The translations under genes and the position numbers were made by a program. Under the pieces are notes generated by a model. The model did no database searches, had not been told where the DNA came from, and saw only the letters and a list, made by a program, of their open reading frames with translations. From JAFLCM01 sp046154665 (GTDB lineage: Bacteria > Planctomycetota > Phycisphaerae > Phycisphaerales > UBA1924): 64,000 bases of DNA. Location: NCBI GenBank assembly GCA_046154665.1, contig JBJXFG010000054.1, positions 1-64,000 of the forward strand, in the 5' to 3' direction. Each line of letters begins with the position of its first letter. Within the stretch, counting starts at the first letter, position 1. Below, one piece after another: positions 6,218 through 14,760 of this stretch.

Positions 6218-8980
6218 TCAGGGGCAGGTGACCGAGGTGCCGAAGCGGGAGAGGAACGCCGTGAGGGCGGTCGTCGTCACGCTGGTGCCGGTGGGGTCGA
6301 GGGCGAAGACGGTGGCGTTGCAGGCCGGGGCGGAGCCGAAGAGGCCGAGGAAGTTGGTGAGGTCGGTGGTGTTGACGGAGCCATCGCCGTTGAGGTCGCC
6401 GGGGAGGATGAAGCCGCGGATCTGAGCGACGTCGGCGGTGGTGACGAGGCCGTCGCCGGTGACGTCACCGGTGGCCCAGGTGCCGGCGTACGGCATGGCG
6501 GGCTGGTTGATGACGGCGAGGTCGGCGCAGTTGGCGACGCCGTCGAGGTTCACGTCGCCGAAGGTGGTCTTCAGGACGGTGCGGACGATCTCGCAGACAT
6601 CGTTGATGTCAACGTTGGTGTCGCCCGAGGTCATGTTGGCGCCGTAGTCCTTGCCGATGGCGTCGGTGGTGTTGTCCCAGTTCATCACGCCGTCGCCGAG
6701 GCCGCGGAACTGGCCGTAGACGAAGTCGATGTCCAGGGCGTTGACGAGGCCGTCCTGAGCGATGGGCTGGAAGTTGGCGGTGCGACCGGTGCCGCCGGCG
6801 ATGTCAGCGCGGCTGTCGCCGTTGGCGTAGGGGTTGCCGGTGGCCTTGGTGGTGCCGAAGAGGTTGCCGCCGAAGGCGGAGTCAACGGCGGTGAAGCCGG
6901 CCTTGCGGTCGGCGATGCCGCCGCTGATGGCCAGACCGTCGGCGAAGTAGCGGACGTCCTGGATGTTGAAGTTGCCGTCGGAGTTGAAGTCGCCGAGGAT
7001 TTCGATCGAGGCGGTCGAGCCGAGGAAGCCGGCCAGGGGGCCGGAGCCATCGGGAGCAATCCAGGCCGGGCCGCCGGTGCGCTGGCGGTAAGCGGCGACG
7101 AGGTCGGCGGCGTCGCCGATGTCACGGACGCCGTTGCCCGAGAAGTCGCCGGCGATGCGGTTGCGGACGGGGAAGGTGGTGCTGCCGTAGGAGGCGGTGG
7201 TGGCGTCCTGGAGGATGTAGGTGGTGGCGGCGCCGGTGGTGCCGTCGCTGTAGTTCTGGCCGGTGGTGCGGGTGGGGACGCGGCCGTTGAGGCCGGCCTG
7301 GCCGAAGTTGTTGTAGAAGGGGGCGTTGGCGGGGCGGCCGAAGACCGAGTTGGCCAGCGCGAAGGTGCGAGCGGTGGCGCCCGAGGCGAAGGTGGGGTTG
7401 GCCACCCAGCCGCAGGGGTTCAGCTGCTGCTGAACGAACTCGGGGACGTTGGTGAAGACGAAGTTGATGCCCAGGAACTCGCCGGGCGAGGAGGTGCTGG
7501 AGTTCTGGTTGGGGTTGCTGGTGAAAGCGAGGACGGACTTGTTGATGTTGTTGATGTACGCCGAGGCCTGGAGGTTGTCCATGGGCTGGCGGCCGTTGCT
7601 GGTACCGCCCTGAGCGGCGGGGGCGGCGAGCGGATCGCCGATGGTCGCGAAGGTCTGGATGCCGCCGATCATGTAGCCCGAGGTGTTGTCGCCGCGGAGG
7701 GGGTTGTTGAAGATCTGGTTGAAGGCCGAGGGACGGGCGAAGGAGCCGACGGCGTCGGAGCCGTTGGTGAGGTCGGGCTTGATGGCCAGCAGTTCCATGC
7801 GGCCGGTGAGGCTGTTGTTGGTGTAGGTCTCGGTGCCCGAGTAGCCGATGGCCAGGCGGTTGTTGGGGACGGTGCCGGTCAGGTCGCCGGTGCCGATCTT
7901 GTTCGAGGGCAGGAAGTTGGGGCCGGCGTTCTGCGAGAGGTTGATGGTGCTGGAGTTGTCGCCGCCGACGTTCTCACCGACGCCGAACGAGGGGTCGAGG
8001 CAGACGCTGTTGCAGAACGCGTTGCGGGTGCCCGAGCCGGCCTCGCGGGTGATGGCGACGAGGTTCTCGCCGTTGCGGAGGCGGCCGGTGGCGTTGAGGT
8101 GGCGGAGGTCGGACTGGCGGATCTCGGAGCGACCGACGCCCAGGTTCACCATCGCGGCGACGGTGTTGTAAACGATCGGGGTGCCGAAGATGGTGTTCGC
8201 ATCGCCGTTGCCCGAGCCGCTGAAGAGGGTGCGGCCTTCGGCGGAGATGTCGACCAGCTGCTGCGAAGAGCCGGGGCCGACGACGGTGGTGCCGTCCTTG
8301 TTGACGGGGCTGCCGGGGTTGCGGCCGTAGCCGGGGTCACCGGGCTTCTTGTCGAAGGCGCCGGTGCCGGGGAACTGCTGGCCCCAGAACGGATCGACGT
8401 CGAGCGGGGCGATGTCCATGCGGAGGCCGCCGGCCGAGGGGGTGGGGGGCGTGGTGAACTGGGCGGTGTAGAGCCCGTCGGTGCTGGAGCGGACCGGAGC
8501 GCCGTAGGGGTTGCCCGCGTTGCGGACGCCGGCGACCGCGCCGGAGCCGAACCACACCGTGCGGTTGTGGCGGGCCTGCGAGATGTCATTGACCAGCAGG
8601 CCGGGGGGGGTGTTCTCGGCGTTGGTGGCGTAGGGCTTGGGCGAGCCGAACGAGACCAGGGCCTGGTAGCCCTTGACCGAACCGGCCGCCATGTACTGCA
8701 CGCACCAGAACTGGCCGGCGCCGGCCTCGTCGGTGTTGAACGACGGGGGCAGCTGGAAGTTGGCGAGCTGGTCGGTGGCGTTGCCGGGGCAGTCCTTGCA
8801 GCGGGTGTCGCCGTCAACGTCGAAGAAGTCGACGGTCGAGGCACCGGCGGCGAAGAAGTTGGCGAAAAGGGTGGCGCCCGAGATGTTGATCACGGTCTGG
8901 GCGTTGGCCGACTGGGCCAGCCCGAGGGCGGTGCCGCAAGCGGCCAGAAGCATCATCTTGGTCAAGGTCTTGGTCTGCAT
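6218..8980 (-). CDS. Secreted PstS-like substrate-binding protein with multiple dockerin loops
   Basis: A 920-residue exported protein. Residues 1-27 form a signal peptide ending SANA. The mature start, INISGATLFANFFAA, and the motif VAITREAGSGTRNAF at 308-322 resemble the phosphate-binding PstS fold (ISGAGAT... and SGT phosphate loop). The phosphate/oxyanion ligand is therefore a guess. From about residue 610 to the end there are roughly six dockerin-like EF-hand loops, such as GDFSGNGVRD, GDFNSDGNFN, GDVNLDGVAN, GDVTGDGLVT and GDLNGDGSVN, ending FLSRFGTSVTCP. The C-terminal pair is the GC-type dockerin thought to anchor Phycisphaerae proteins at the surface. Start: ATG with GGAGAG upstream. 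No ABC permease or ATPase is nearby, so classic uptake is unlikely; surface binding is more plausible. Confidence 0.8.
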   Translation of the reverse strand: MQTKTLTKMMLLAACGTALGLAQSANAQTVINISGATLFANFFAAGASTVDFFDVDGDTRCKDCPGNATDQLANFQLPPSFNTDEAGAGQFWCVQYMAAGSVKGYQALVSFGSPKPYATNAENTPPGLLVNDISQARHNRTVWFGSGAVAGVRNAGNPYGAPVRSSTDGLYTAQFTTPPTPSAGGLRMDIAPLDVDPFWGQQFPGTGAFDKKPGDPGYGRNPGSPVNKDGTTVVGPGSSQQLVDISAEGRTLFSGSGNGDANTIFGTPIVYNTVAAMVNLGVGRSEIRQSDLRHLNATGRLRNGENLVAITREAGSGTRNAFCNSVCLDPSFGVGENVGGDNSSTINLSQNAGPNFLPSNKIGTGDLTGTVPNNRLAIGYSGTETYTNNSLTGRMELLAIKPDLTNGSDAVGSFARPSAFNQIFNNPLRGDNTSGYMIGGIQTFATIGDPLAAPAAQGGTSNGRQPMDNLQASAYINNINKSVLAFTSNPNQNSSTSSPGEFLGINFVFTNVPEFVQQQLNPCGWVANPTFASGATARTFALANSVFGRPANAPFYNNFGQAGLNGRVPTRTTGQNYSDGTTGAATTYILQDATTASYGSTTFPVRNRIAGDFSGNGVRDIGDAADLVAAYRQRTGGPAWIAPDGSGPLAGFLGSTASIEILGDFNSDGNFNIQDVRYFADGLAISGGIADRKAGFTAVDSAFGGNLFGTTKATGNPYANGDSRADIAGGTGRTANFQPIAQDGLVNALDIDFVYGQFRGLGDGVMNWDNTTDAIGKDYGANMTSGDTNVDINDVCEIVRTVLKTTFGDVNLDGVANCADLAVINQPAMPYAGTWATGDVTGDGLVTTADVAQIRGFILPGDLNGDGSVNTTDLTNFLGLFGSAPACNATVFALDPTGTSVTTTALTAFLSRFGTSVTCP

Positions 8981-9380
8981 CGTCTCTCTCCGAGGCGGTG
9001 GTGAAGGGAACGGAAATCCACGGTGGAATCGACTCTGAGGCCTGGTTCCGCCCGATCGCGGCGCGGAACGACAGCCCCCGCTCGGCCAACGCCGAGCGAT
9101 CTTGTGCTCAAAACAAACGGATCACACATGCCGATCCGGGTTGTTGAAATGTCAACGACAGCTCTGAATCACACGTCCGCGGCGTTGAGCCACGGAACCC
9201 ACACGAAACTCGTCGCGGCCTGATACTCGCCGTCCAGCGGGGGGGAGGGGGGGAGGGAACGCAGGGGTCTCCGCTCGGACGCTCTCTTCTCCGACAAGCG
9301 CCGCGCCGTGCGTGGGCACGGAGCGGCGTGAATCTGTTTGTGTCCGCGGACGCCTTTTCAGGCCGCTCGCGGCTTCGGGT
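8981..9380. other. Intergenic region upstream of the PstS-like gene
   Basis: A 400-bp stretch without a supported gene. It contains the upstream region of the PstS-like gene, a G-rich run near 9239-9257, and an imperfect GC hairpin at 9299-9328. The hairpin has CGCCGC/GCGGCG outer and CCGTGC/GCACGG inner pairs with one bulge. It lies about 50 bp downstream of the prepilin-like gene's stop and could terminate it on the minus strand, although no clear U-run follows. I see no confident promoter. Confidence 0.4.
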
Positions 9381-10433
9381 TTACTGGCCCTGGCTCGAGA
9401 GCGGGACCTTGGTGCCGGTGCCGGTCAGGCTGTAGAACTGATCGCCCCACAGGCGCTCGGTGACGCTCTGCAGGACGGTCTTCTTCTCGACGTGCCCGTC
9501 GACGAACAGCATGTTGACGCTGCCGCCGAGGTTGTCCTTGCCGGAGTGGTGGCGGCCCACGGCGTTGAGTTCCGAATCGCCGTCCTCGATGCCGCCGGCC
9601 TGGTCGACGCGCTTGAGCTGGTTCTCGCGCGGGTAGAAGAATCGCTGGTTGTTGTTGCCGGAGATGTCCGGGACGTCAAAGATCGCCGCGCCCGAAGCGC
9701 CAGCAGGCGACCGGAACGGGGTGATGGGACGGTGCGACTTGCTCTTTTGATCCACAGCGATGAGTTCCCACTGCTGGGCGTCGAGGAACTCGGTGGCCAT
9801 GATGGTGCGCGAGCCGTTCTTGATCCACGAGGGGCGGACGAAGCGGGCCGTTCGCGAGCTGTTCTGTTCGAGTTTGTTCCGGGGCATGATGGCGGCGCTG
9901 ACGGCGTAGGCCATGCGGAACGCCTGACGATCCTCGGGCAGTTCCGAGGGGTTCGAGCGCGTGGCACCGAGGTCGTTCTGCTGCCAGGTTTCCCAGTACT
10001 GCTCGTCACGACCGGGGTTGGTGCGCGGGGCACCGCCGTTGTAGACGGTCGGGCACTGGAACGCCTCGTGCGACAGGCCGCCGTTTTCCTGCTCGAGCAG
10101 GAACGACGACCAGTGGAGATAGCCGTTGGCGGGGTTCGGGTTGCTGCTCTGCTGATCGCTCACGCGCCAGTTGAAGCCGCGCTCCGAGGCGGGGTAGACG
10201 TATGCGAGCGGGTACACCTCGGACGAGGCGACGTACATCTCAGCCGCTTGGCCGATGTTGCGGATGTTGGCGGCACACTTCAGTTCACGACCCGACTCAC
10301 GCGCTTTGCCGAGGGCCGGCAGCAGCAAACCAATGAGAAGAGCGATGACGGCGACGACGACGAGCAACTCGACCAGCGTGAAGCCGCGCGTTGCTCCGCG
10401 CTTCGGCTCCGAGAGAAAAAGAGAATTGGGCAT
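9381..10433 (-). CDS. Prepilin-type N-methylation domain protein (type II pseudopilin-like, H-X9-DG)
   Basis: A 350-residue protein with the type IV prepilin leader RGFTLVELLVVVAVIALLIGLLLPAL near residues 16-41. Prepilin peptidase would cut between Gly and Phe and methylate the Phe; the conserved Glu is at position 5 of the mature chain. The C-terminal region carries GGSVNMLFVDGHVEKK, the DG-H motif of the planctomycete H-X9-DG/DUF1559-like family. These are pseudopilin-like proteins present in many copies per planctomycete genome; individual functions are not known. The start is the ATG at 10433, which places the leader correctly. The frame extends upstream only through a duplicated regulatory region. 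Confidence 0.85.
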   Translation of the reverse strand: MPNSLFLSEPKRGATRGFTLVELLVVVAVIALLIGLLLPALGKARESGRELKCAANIRNIGQAAEMYVASSEVYPLAYVYPASERGFNWRVSDQQSSNPNPANGYLHWSSFLLEQENGGLSHEAFQCPTVYNGGAPRTNPGRDEQYWETWQQNDLGATRSNPSELPEDRQAFRMAYAVSAAIMPRNKLEQNSSRTARFVRPSWIKNGSRTIMATEFLDAQQWELIAVDQKSKSHRPITPFRSPAGASGAAIFDVPDISGNNNQRFFYPRENQLKRVDQAGGIEDGDSELNAVGRHHSGKDNLGGSVNMLFVDGHVEKKTVLQSVTERLWGDQFYSLTGTGTKVPLSSQGQ

Positions 10434-10820
10434 GTCTGCTGCTGCTCCTGAAACACGGAACGACTCGCGCGGACTCTCCGCCCGCCGCGACGTTCGTGCC
10501 TTGGAGTGTGACGCAGAAATGTTCAGATTTCGTGAAGCCGAGAAGAGAATGGCGCGAGAATGACAGACGGGTTTTCCCTCTGACTTGTCCCGACCCCCGG
10601 ATACGGTGCATCCGAAGGCTCGCCGAGCCGCGCGCCGAACGGCGTGAGCCGGCATGACCCCTCGCGGCGCAACCTCTTCAGCGTCAAGTGCTTCTGATTC
10701 GCTGGCTTTTTTGCAGGCTTAGTCAGGCTGTCGCGAGGCCGTCTTCACTTGATCTTAACACAATTCTCAATCCACCAACTACTCACCGGGAGGGCGTCAA
10801 GAGCTGCTCAGGCGACTGCA
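10434..10820. repeat. Duplicated regulatory segment, copy A
   Basis: This region is homologous to 11746-12134 at a nearly constant offset of 1312-1314 bp. About 120 bp next to the start codon are roughly 88% identical by eye. The middle is more diverged, and the distal 45 bp are again highly similar. It contains the upstream region of the prepilin-like gene and, at its far end, a copy of the last codons of the E2 gene. The 496-bp gap 10434-10929 has no other gene. Confidence 0.85.
10783..10820 (-). pseudogene. Fragment of the E2 acyltransferase 3' end
   Basis: On the minus strand the last codons read QSPEQLLTPSR followed by TGA. They match the intact E2 terminus QSPEQLLTPCR at 12097-12134. 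Sequence upstream of this no longer matches, so it is a leftover 3' end carried by the segmental duplication and not a functional gene. Confidence 0.75.
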
Positions 10821-10929
10821 AAATCCGATGATGGTGCCTCGTTCAGTCACGCAATGAAGCAGAACTTGGTCGCCAAGCCATCGATCCACGCCGAAGCGAG
10901 CCGAGCGTGAGGATGCCCAAGGTCATTGT

Positions 10930-11745
10930 TCAAGCGGCGAGATTCGGACGCCAGCACAGCCGTCGATTCAAGCGCGACATCACCTCGTCGCGAAGTACCA
11001 AAACCAGATAGCTCGAAAGCGACTCGAATTGGTTGCGCCGCCGATTGATCGATTCGAGCATCGCATCCCGAAGCACGCGTTGGGTCTCGGTTACAGCCTC
11101 AAGAACGAGTTGCTCGGCTTGCGAATCAGGCAGCCGAGCACATCGAACAACGAGCTGATTGAGGAGTTGCTGCACTTCGCACCGAATCGGCAGGTTCTGG
11201 CCAGCATCAAGCAGCTTACCGAGGAACTGGCCATCGAAGCGAGAAACGTCTGGAACGACCGACTTTTCGAAGAGTCGACCAAACTCAAGGAGCGGGTCAG
11301 CGCTCGTGGACACAAAGTACGGCTTGTGCCGAACAGCCGAAACCTCGCATGCCGAGAGCGTCTCGTGGCGGACGGAGCGGTAGCCACGATCGAGCTCGGA
11401 GCGTAGGGGATTGCTTGTCTCGGGGACACACGTCGTCTCTTTGCTGACGCCGTCGCTGATAGCGCCAAGCATCGACGCGAACTCTTCGGCGGTAAACCCG
11501 ATCTGTTCTCGGACCTTCGCGCCCAACTCCGCGACGAGGATTGGCGGAAGATGGAGGGGGGCTCGGTCATGGGGTGGGTTTCGCAGGTGGGTTCGAACGG
11601 ATTCCCGAATCGAGCCATCATGCGCTCGAAGAAGATCAAGCGCGGTTCCGACTCCGCGCCCGGTATCTCGCAAGAACCACGGGAAGGCTTTGATCGGCGC
11701 AGGAAACTGCAACAACTCCACCAAGTGGCGTTTTCCGTTTTCCAT
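10930..11745 (-). CDS. Unknown 271-aa protein inside a segmental duplication
   Basis: I do not recognise this protein. It is soluble, mixed helical and rich in Arg/Leu/Glu, with no signal peptide, membrane span or metal motif. Its base composition is visibly less GC-rich than the neighbours, suggesting acquisition. The start codon at 11745 occupies exactly the position that the prepilin-like gene's start codon holds in the other copy of the duplicated segment (offset 1312). Both genes would therefore share the same 5' region. The early residues HLVELL vaguely echo TLVELLVV of the prepilin leader, which may be chance. A shorter frame also opens on the plus strand, but the minus frame is longer and has the shared start context. 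Confidence 0.6.
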   Translation of the reverse strand: MENGKRHLVELLQFPAPIKAFPWFLRDTGRGVGTALDLLRAHDGSIRESVRTHLRNPPHDRAPLHLPPILVAELGAKVREQIGFTAEEFASMLGAISDGVSKETTCVPETSNPLRSELDRGYRSVRHETLSACEVSAVRHKPYFVSTSADPLLEFGRLFEKSVVPDVSRFDGQFLGKLLDAGQNLPIRCEVQQLLNQLVVRCARLPDSQAEQLVLEAVTETQRVLRDAMLESINRRRNQFESLSSYLVLVLRDEVMSRLNRRLCWRPNLAA

Positions 11746-12134
11746 GTTTTCGGCTGCTCCAGAAACACAGAACGATCCGCGCGGACTCTCCGCCCGCCGC
11801 GACGTTCGTGCCTTGGAGTGTGACGCAGCAATGTTCAGATTCGGTGAAGCCGGGAACAGGAGGGCGCGAGAAACGACCTCCGACCTGCCCATGTGACCTG
11901 TTCCGGCCTGCAGATTCAGTGCTTTCGAAGGCAAGCTGTCTCTCCAAGCGAACGCCCCCTCAGACGATCGGGGCCACGATTGGAGAAAACTCGCCAGAGG
12001 CCGCGACGTCCGTCAAACGCGCTACTTGAATCGCGACCGAGAACGCGAATCCGCCTTCTCACGCGGTCTAAATGCAACCTCGAATCCACCAACTACTCAC
12101 CGGCAGGGCGTCAAGAGCTGCTCCGGCGATTGCA
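11746..12134. repeat. Duplicated regulatory segment, copy B
   Basis: Homologous to 10434-10820. Its right end overlaps the true 3' end of the E2 gene and its left end is the upstream region and start codon of the 271-aa gene. The best-conserved block (about 11753-11872) includes CTCCGCCCGCCGCGACGTTC and TGCCTTGGAGTGTGACGCAG. It probably carries promoter and 5'-leader signals, though no clear -35/-10 pair is visible. Confidence 0.85.
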
Positions 12135-13533
12135 AAAGCTCCATGATCGCCTGCAGGCACCGCGCCGCCTCGGCACCGTCCACGCAGCGGTGGTCGCAGG
12201 TCAGGCTCAGCGGCAGCACCTTGGCCACCGCGATCCCGCCGCGCTTCGCCAGCACCGCGTCGCGCGTCCGGCCCACCGCGAGGATGCCCACCTCGGGGTA
12301 GTTGATGATCGGGGTGGCGAACCGGCCCGCGTATGAGCCGACGTTTGAGATGGTGAATGTGCTGCCGCTGAGACGCTCGCGCGGGATGGAGCGGTCGCGG
12401 GTCATGCGGGCCACTTCGGAGATGTGCCGACCGATCTCGAGCACCCCCATCGCGTCGGCACTTGGGATCACCGGCACGGTCAGTCCTTGTTCCGTGTCAG
12501 TGGCGATGCCGATGTGGACCTGCGAGTGGCGGACAATCTCCTCGGCGTCGTCGTTCACGTGGGCGTTCAGGCTGGGGAACTGCTTGAGGGCCCGGCACAC
12601 CGCCGAGACGACGAACGGGAGGTACGACAGCTTCTCGCCGCTGGCCGCCCCCATGCGTTTCCGGACGTCGTCGCACTCGGTGACGTCGGCTTCGTCCATG
12701 ACGGAGAAGTGGACGGCGCGGTCGACGCTTTGGCGCAGGCGGTTGGCGATGGTCTTGCGCACGCCGCGGAATGGGATGCGCTGCGATTCCCCCGCCACCA
12801 TCGGCACGAGCACGGGCGGGCGGGCGGGCATGATGGACTGCTGCGGGACGGCGGTCGCGGGGAGGTCGGCACGACGAGCGCTGGGTGGCTCGGCTCTCCG
12901 AGCCGAGTCTTCGGAGGGTGAGGGGGACTCGGCTCGGAAAGCCGCGCCACCTCGAGCAGCGCCGCTCTGGGCCGCGCGGACGTCGGATTCGGTGACGCGC
13001 CCGCCGATACCGGTGCCGGCGATGCGGTCGATGTCGACGTTGAGGTCGCGAGCGAGTCGGCGCACCGCCGGGGTTGCTAGCGCCTTGCCCGCTTCGGCGG
13101 TCACCGCGCCGAGCGATCCCGACATGGTGCCGACCACGGTGCCGGCGTCTTCGCGCTCGGCCGGTGGCACCGGTTTCTGCCCGGTGCTGGCCGAAGGCGT
13201 CGCCCCTGCTGATGCCGAAGCCGATCCCGACACCGGTCGGAGACCGGTGCCACCAGCGCCCCCCGCACCGTTGCCCGCCCCGACATACGTCCACGCGATC
13301 GTGCCGACCTTGAGGATCTCGCCGGGGGTGCCTCGGAGTTCGGCGATGGTGCCGGCGCGCGGGCTGGGGACCTCGACGAGGGCCTTGTCGGTCTCCATCT
13401 CGGCGACCACCTGGTGCTCCTCGACGGTGTCGCCGGGCTTGACGCGCCAAGCGATCAGCTCGGCCTCGTGGACGCCCTCGCCCAGGTCAGGGAGGATGAA
13501 AACGTTCGGATCGCTGGACTTGTGGTGGGCCAT
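12097..13533 (-). CDS. Dihydrolipoamide acyltransferase (E2 of a 2-oxo-acid dehydrogenase)
   Basis: A 478-residue E2 core subunit. Residues 10-85 are a lipoyl domain with the lipoylated Lys in METDKALVE (K50). Residues 152-188 are the peripheral E1/E3-binding domain (TPAVRRLARDLNVDIDRIAG). From about 250 on is the acyltransferase domain with the catalytic DHRCVDGA (H448). It transfers an acyl group from lipoyl-Lys to CoA in pyruvate, branched-chain or related dehydrogenases; the substrate cannot be assigned. E1 and E3 genes are not nearby. The linker at 195-217 encodes a 26-bp inverted repeat. The ATG at 13533 lacks a good ribosome site but sits right before the lipoyl domain; the frame upstream is non-conserved. 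Its last codons are duplicated at 10783-10820. Confidence 0.92.
   Translation of the reverse strand: MAHHKSSDPNVFILPDLGEGVHEAELIAWRVKPGDTVEEHQVVAEMETDKALVEVPSPRAGTIAELRGTPGEILKVGTIAWTYVGAGNGAGGAGGTGLRPVSGSASASAGATPSASTGQKPVPPAEREDAGTVVGTMSGSLGAVTAEAGKALATPAVRRLARDLNVDIDRIAGTGIGGRVTESDVRAAQSGAARGGAAFRAESPSPSEDSARRAEPPSARRADLPATAVPQQSIMPARPPVLVPMVAGESQRIPFRGVRKTIANRLRQSVDRAVHFSVMDEADVTECDDVRKRMGAASGEKLSYLPFVVSAVCRALKQFPSLNAHVNDDAEEIVRHSQVHIGIATDTEQGLTVPVIPSADAMGVLEIGRHISEVARMTRDRSIPRERLSGSTFTISNVGSYAGRFATPIINYPEVGILAVGRTRDAVLAKRGGIAVAKVLPLSLTCDHRCVDGAEAARCLQAIMELLQSPEQLLTPCR
12884..12951. repeat. Inverted repeat inside the E2 linker
   Basis: Two 26-bp arms (12884-12909 and 12926-12951), identical at 24 of 26 positions when one is inverted, are separated by 16 bp. 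Each arm itself forms a GGCTCGG-CTCT-CCGAGCC-like hairpin. It is translated in frame in the flexible linker between the binding and catalytic domains. Related single hairpins occur at 42315-42333 and 57322-57340. Confidence 0.85.
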
Positions 13534-13711
13534 GGGGAGGTGGATGACTCGGGGTCGGGCGGGGGGATGCTCTCGTTGTTTCGGGCCCGACAGAATACCC
13601 GACAGACCGGGCTTTCGGGGGCGGGCCTGTCCGGACCAACTCCTCTGCCTTTTCCGACTCCCCACCTCCGACTCCCGACTCCCGGCCTGCCCCCAGCCCC
13701 TATCCTCGCCC

Positions 13712-14560
13712 GTGCCCAACGAACTCCGCGCCGCTCTGTTTGACCCGATTGAACTCGCCCGCGCCGAAGAGACACGGCTCGCTGCGGGCTTCGGCGAGCT
13801 CGCCGACGAGACACGCCCGTTCGCCGGCGGCGTGATGTGCCGGGCCGCGCCGGGGGCTTGGTGCAACGCCGCGGTGGGGATGGGGTTCGCTGGGGGGGGG
13901 CCTGTTCGCGTCGAAGAAGTGGACGAGCTGATCGCGTTCTACGAAGGGCACGCCATCGAGCCGCGGCTCGAAGTCGCCCCGTACGCCGACATCTCGCTCA
14001 CCCGCGCTCTTGCCGAGCGCGGGTTTGTGGTGCGGAACTACGAGAACGTGCTGTTCCGGCATCTCGACGGCACGCGCTTGCCGCCCACGCCGTACCCCCC
14101 GCCGCGCGGCCTGACCATCCGGGCCATCGACGGCTCGAACGAGCGTGAAGTGGAGGTCCATGCTCGGACCGCCACGCTCGGGTTCCAACCTCCTGGCACG
14201 GTCATCCCGGACGAACTGCTCGAGATCGCGCGGCGCGTGGCCCGGCACCCGCGCGTGGCGGCGATTCTCGCCGAGATCGACGGCGAAGTCGTCGGCGCGG
14301 GGGGCCTCGAGTCCCACGGCCCCGTCGCCGCGCTCTTCGGCGTCACCGTCCTGCCGCAGGCCCGACGCAAGGGCGTCCAGCGCGCCATGATTGAGTGGCG
14401 GTTGAACGAGGCGAAACGGCGCGGCTGCCAGTGGGCCACGATCGGCTCACGGCCCGGCCAGAGCACCGAGCGCAACGTTCGCCGCGTGGGGTTCGAACTT
14501 GGGTATACGAAGATCGTGGTGGTGAGGCCGGGGGCGGGCCTCAAACCGGTGACGGAGTGA
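13712..14560 (+). CDS. GNAT-family N-acetyltransferase
   Basis: About 282 residues. The C-terminal half (about 145-270) has the GNAT pattern: AILAEIDGEVVGAGGLES for strands 2-4, then GVTVLPQARRKGVQRAMIEW with the acetyl-CoA pyrophosphate loop in the variant form RRKGVQ, then STERNVRRVGFELGYTKIVV. The N-terminal half, starting ELRAALFDPIELARAEETR, is typical of two-domain GNATs with a degenerate first domain. Substrate unknown. No ATG fits; I use GTG at 13712, giving VPNELRAALF. The open frame continues far upstream across the E2 antisense strand and that part is not coding. Divergent from E2 across a 178-bp gap that contains ACTCCCG-type short repeats. Confidence 0.75.
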   Translation: MPNELRAALFDPIELARAEETRLAAGFGELADETRPFAGGVMCRAAPGAWCNAAVGMGFAGGGPVRVEEVDELIAFYEGHAIEPRLEVAPYADISLTRALAERGFVVRNYENVLFRHLDGTRLPPTPYPPPRGLTIRAIDGSNEREVEVHARTATLGFQPPGTVIPDELLEIARRVARHPRVAAILAEIDGEVVGAGGLESHGPVAALFGVTVLPQARRKGVQRAMIEWRLNEAKRRGCQWATIGSRPGQSTERNVRRVGFELGYTKIVVVRPGAGLKPVTE

Positions 14561-14676
14561 TACGGATCGTGACTGATCCTCGGGCGAGAGCGCGACGATT
14601 CGCTCCGAAGACTCCGCTCATCGTCGGCGTGGGCCGCCCTTGAAACAATGACGATCCGTATGGCGTGCCGCTGTGC

Positions 14677-14706
14677 CACGACTCTGCTGTGCGCGGCAGA
14701 GTCGTG
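14677..14706. terminator. Bidirectional hairpin between convergent genes
   Basis: An 11-bp perfect stem (CACGACTCTGC / GCAGAGTCGTG, 8-nt loop) lies between the convergent GNAT and ApaG genes. There is no long U-run on either side, so it may be a REP-like palindrome that acts as an mRNA end and not a classic terminator. Confidence 0.5.
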
Positions 14707-14760
14707 CCGAAGCGGATGGAGAACTTCACCTCAAGTCGAGCGGCTTGAAATGCAAGCGCT

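Noticed and set aside
12302..13711. A 470-codon N-terminal extension of the GNAT frame
   Set aside because: It lies antisense to the whole E2 gene, which has clear lipoyl, binding and catalytic motifs. The GNAT sequence begins only near 13712.
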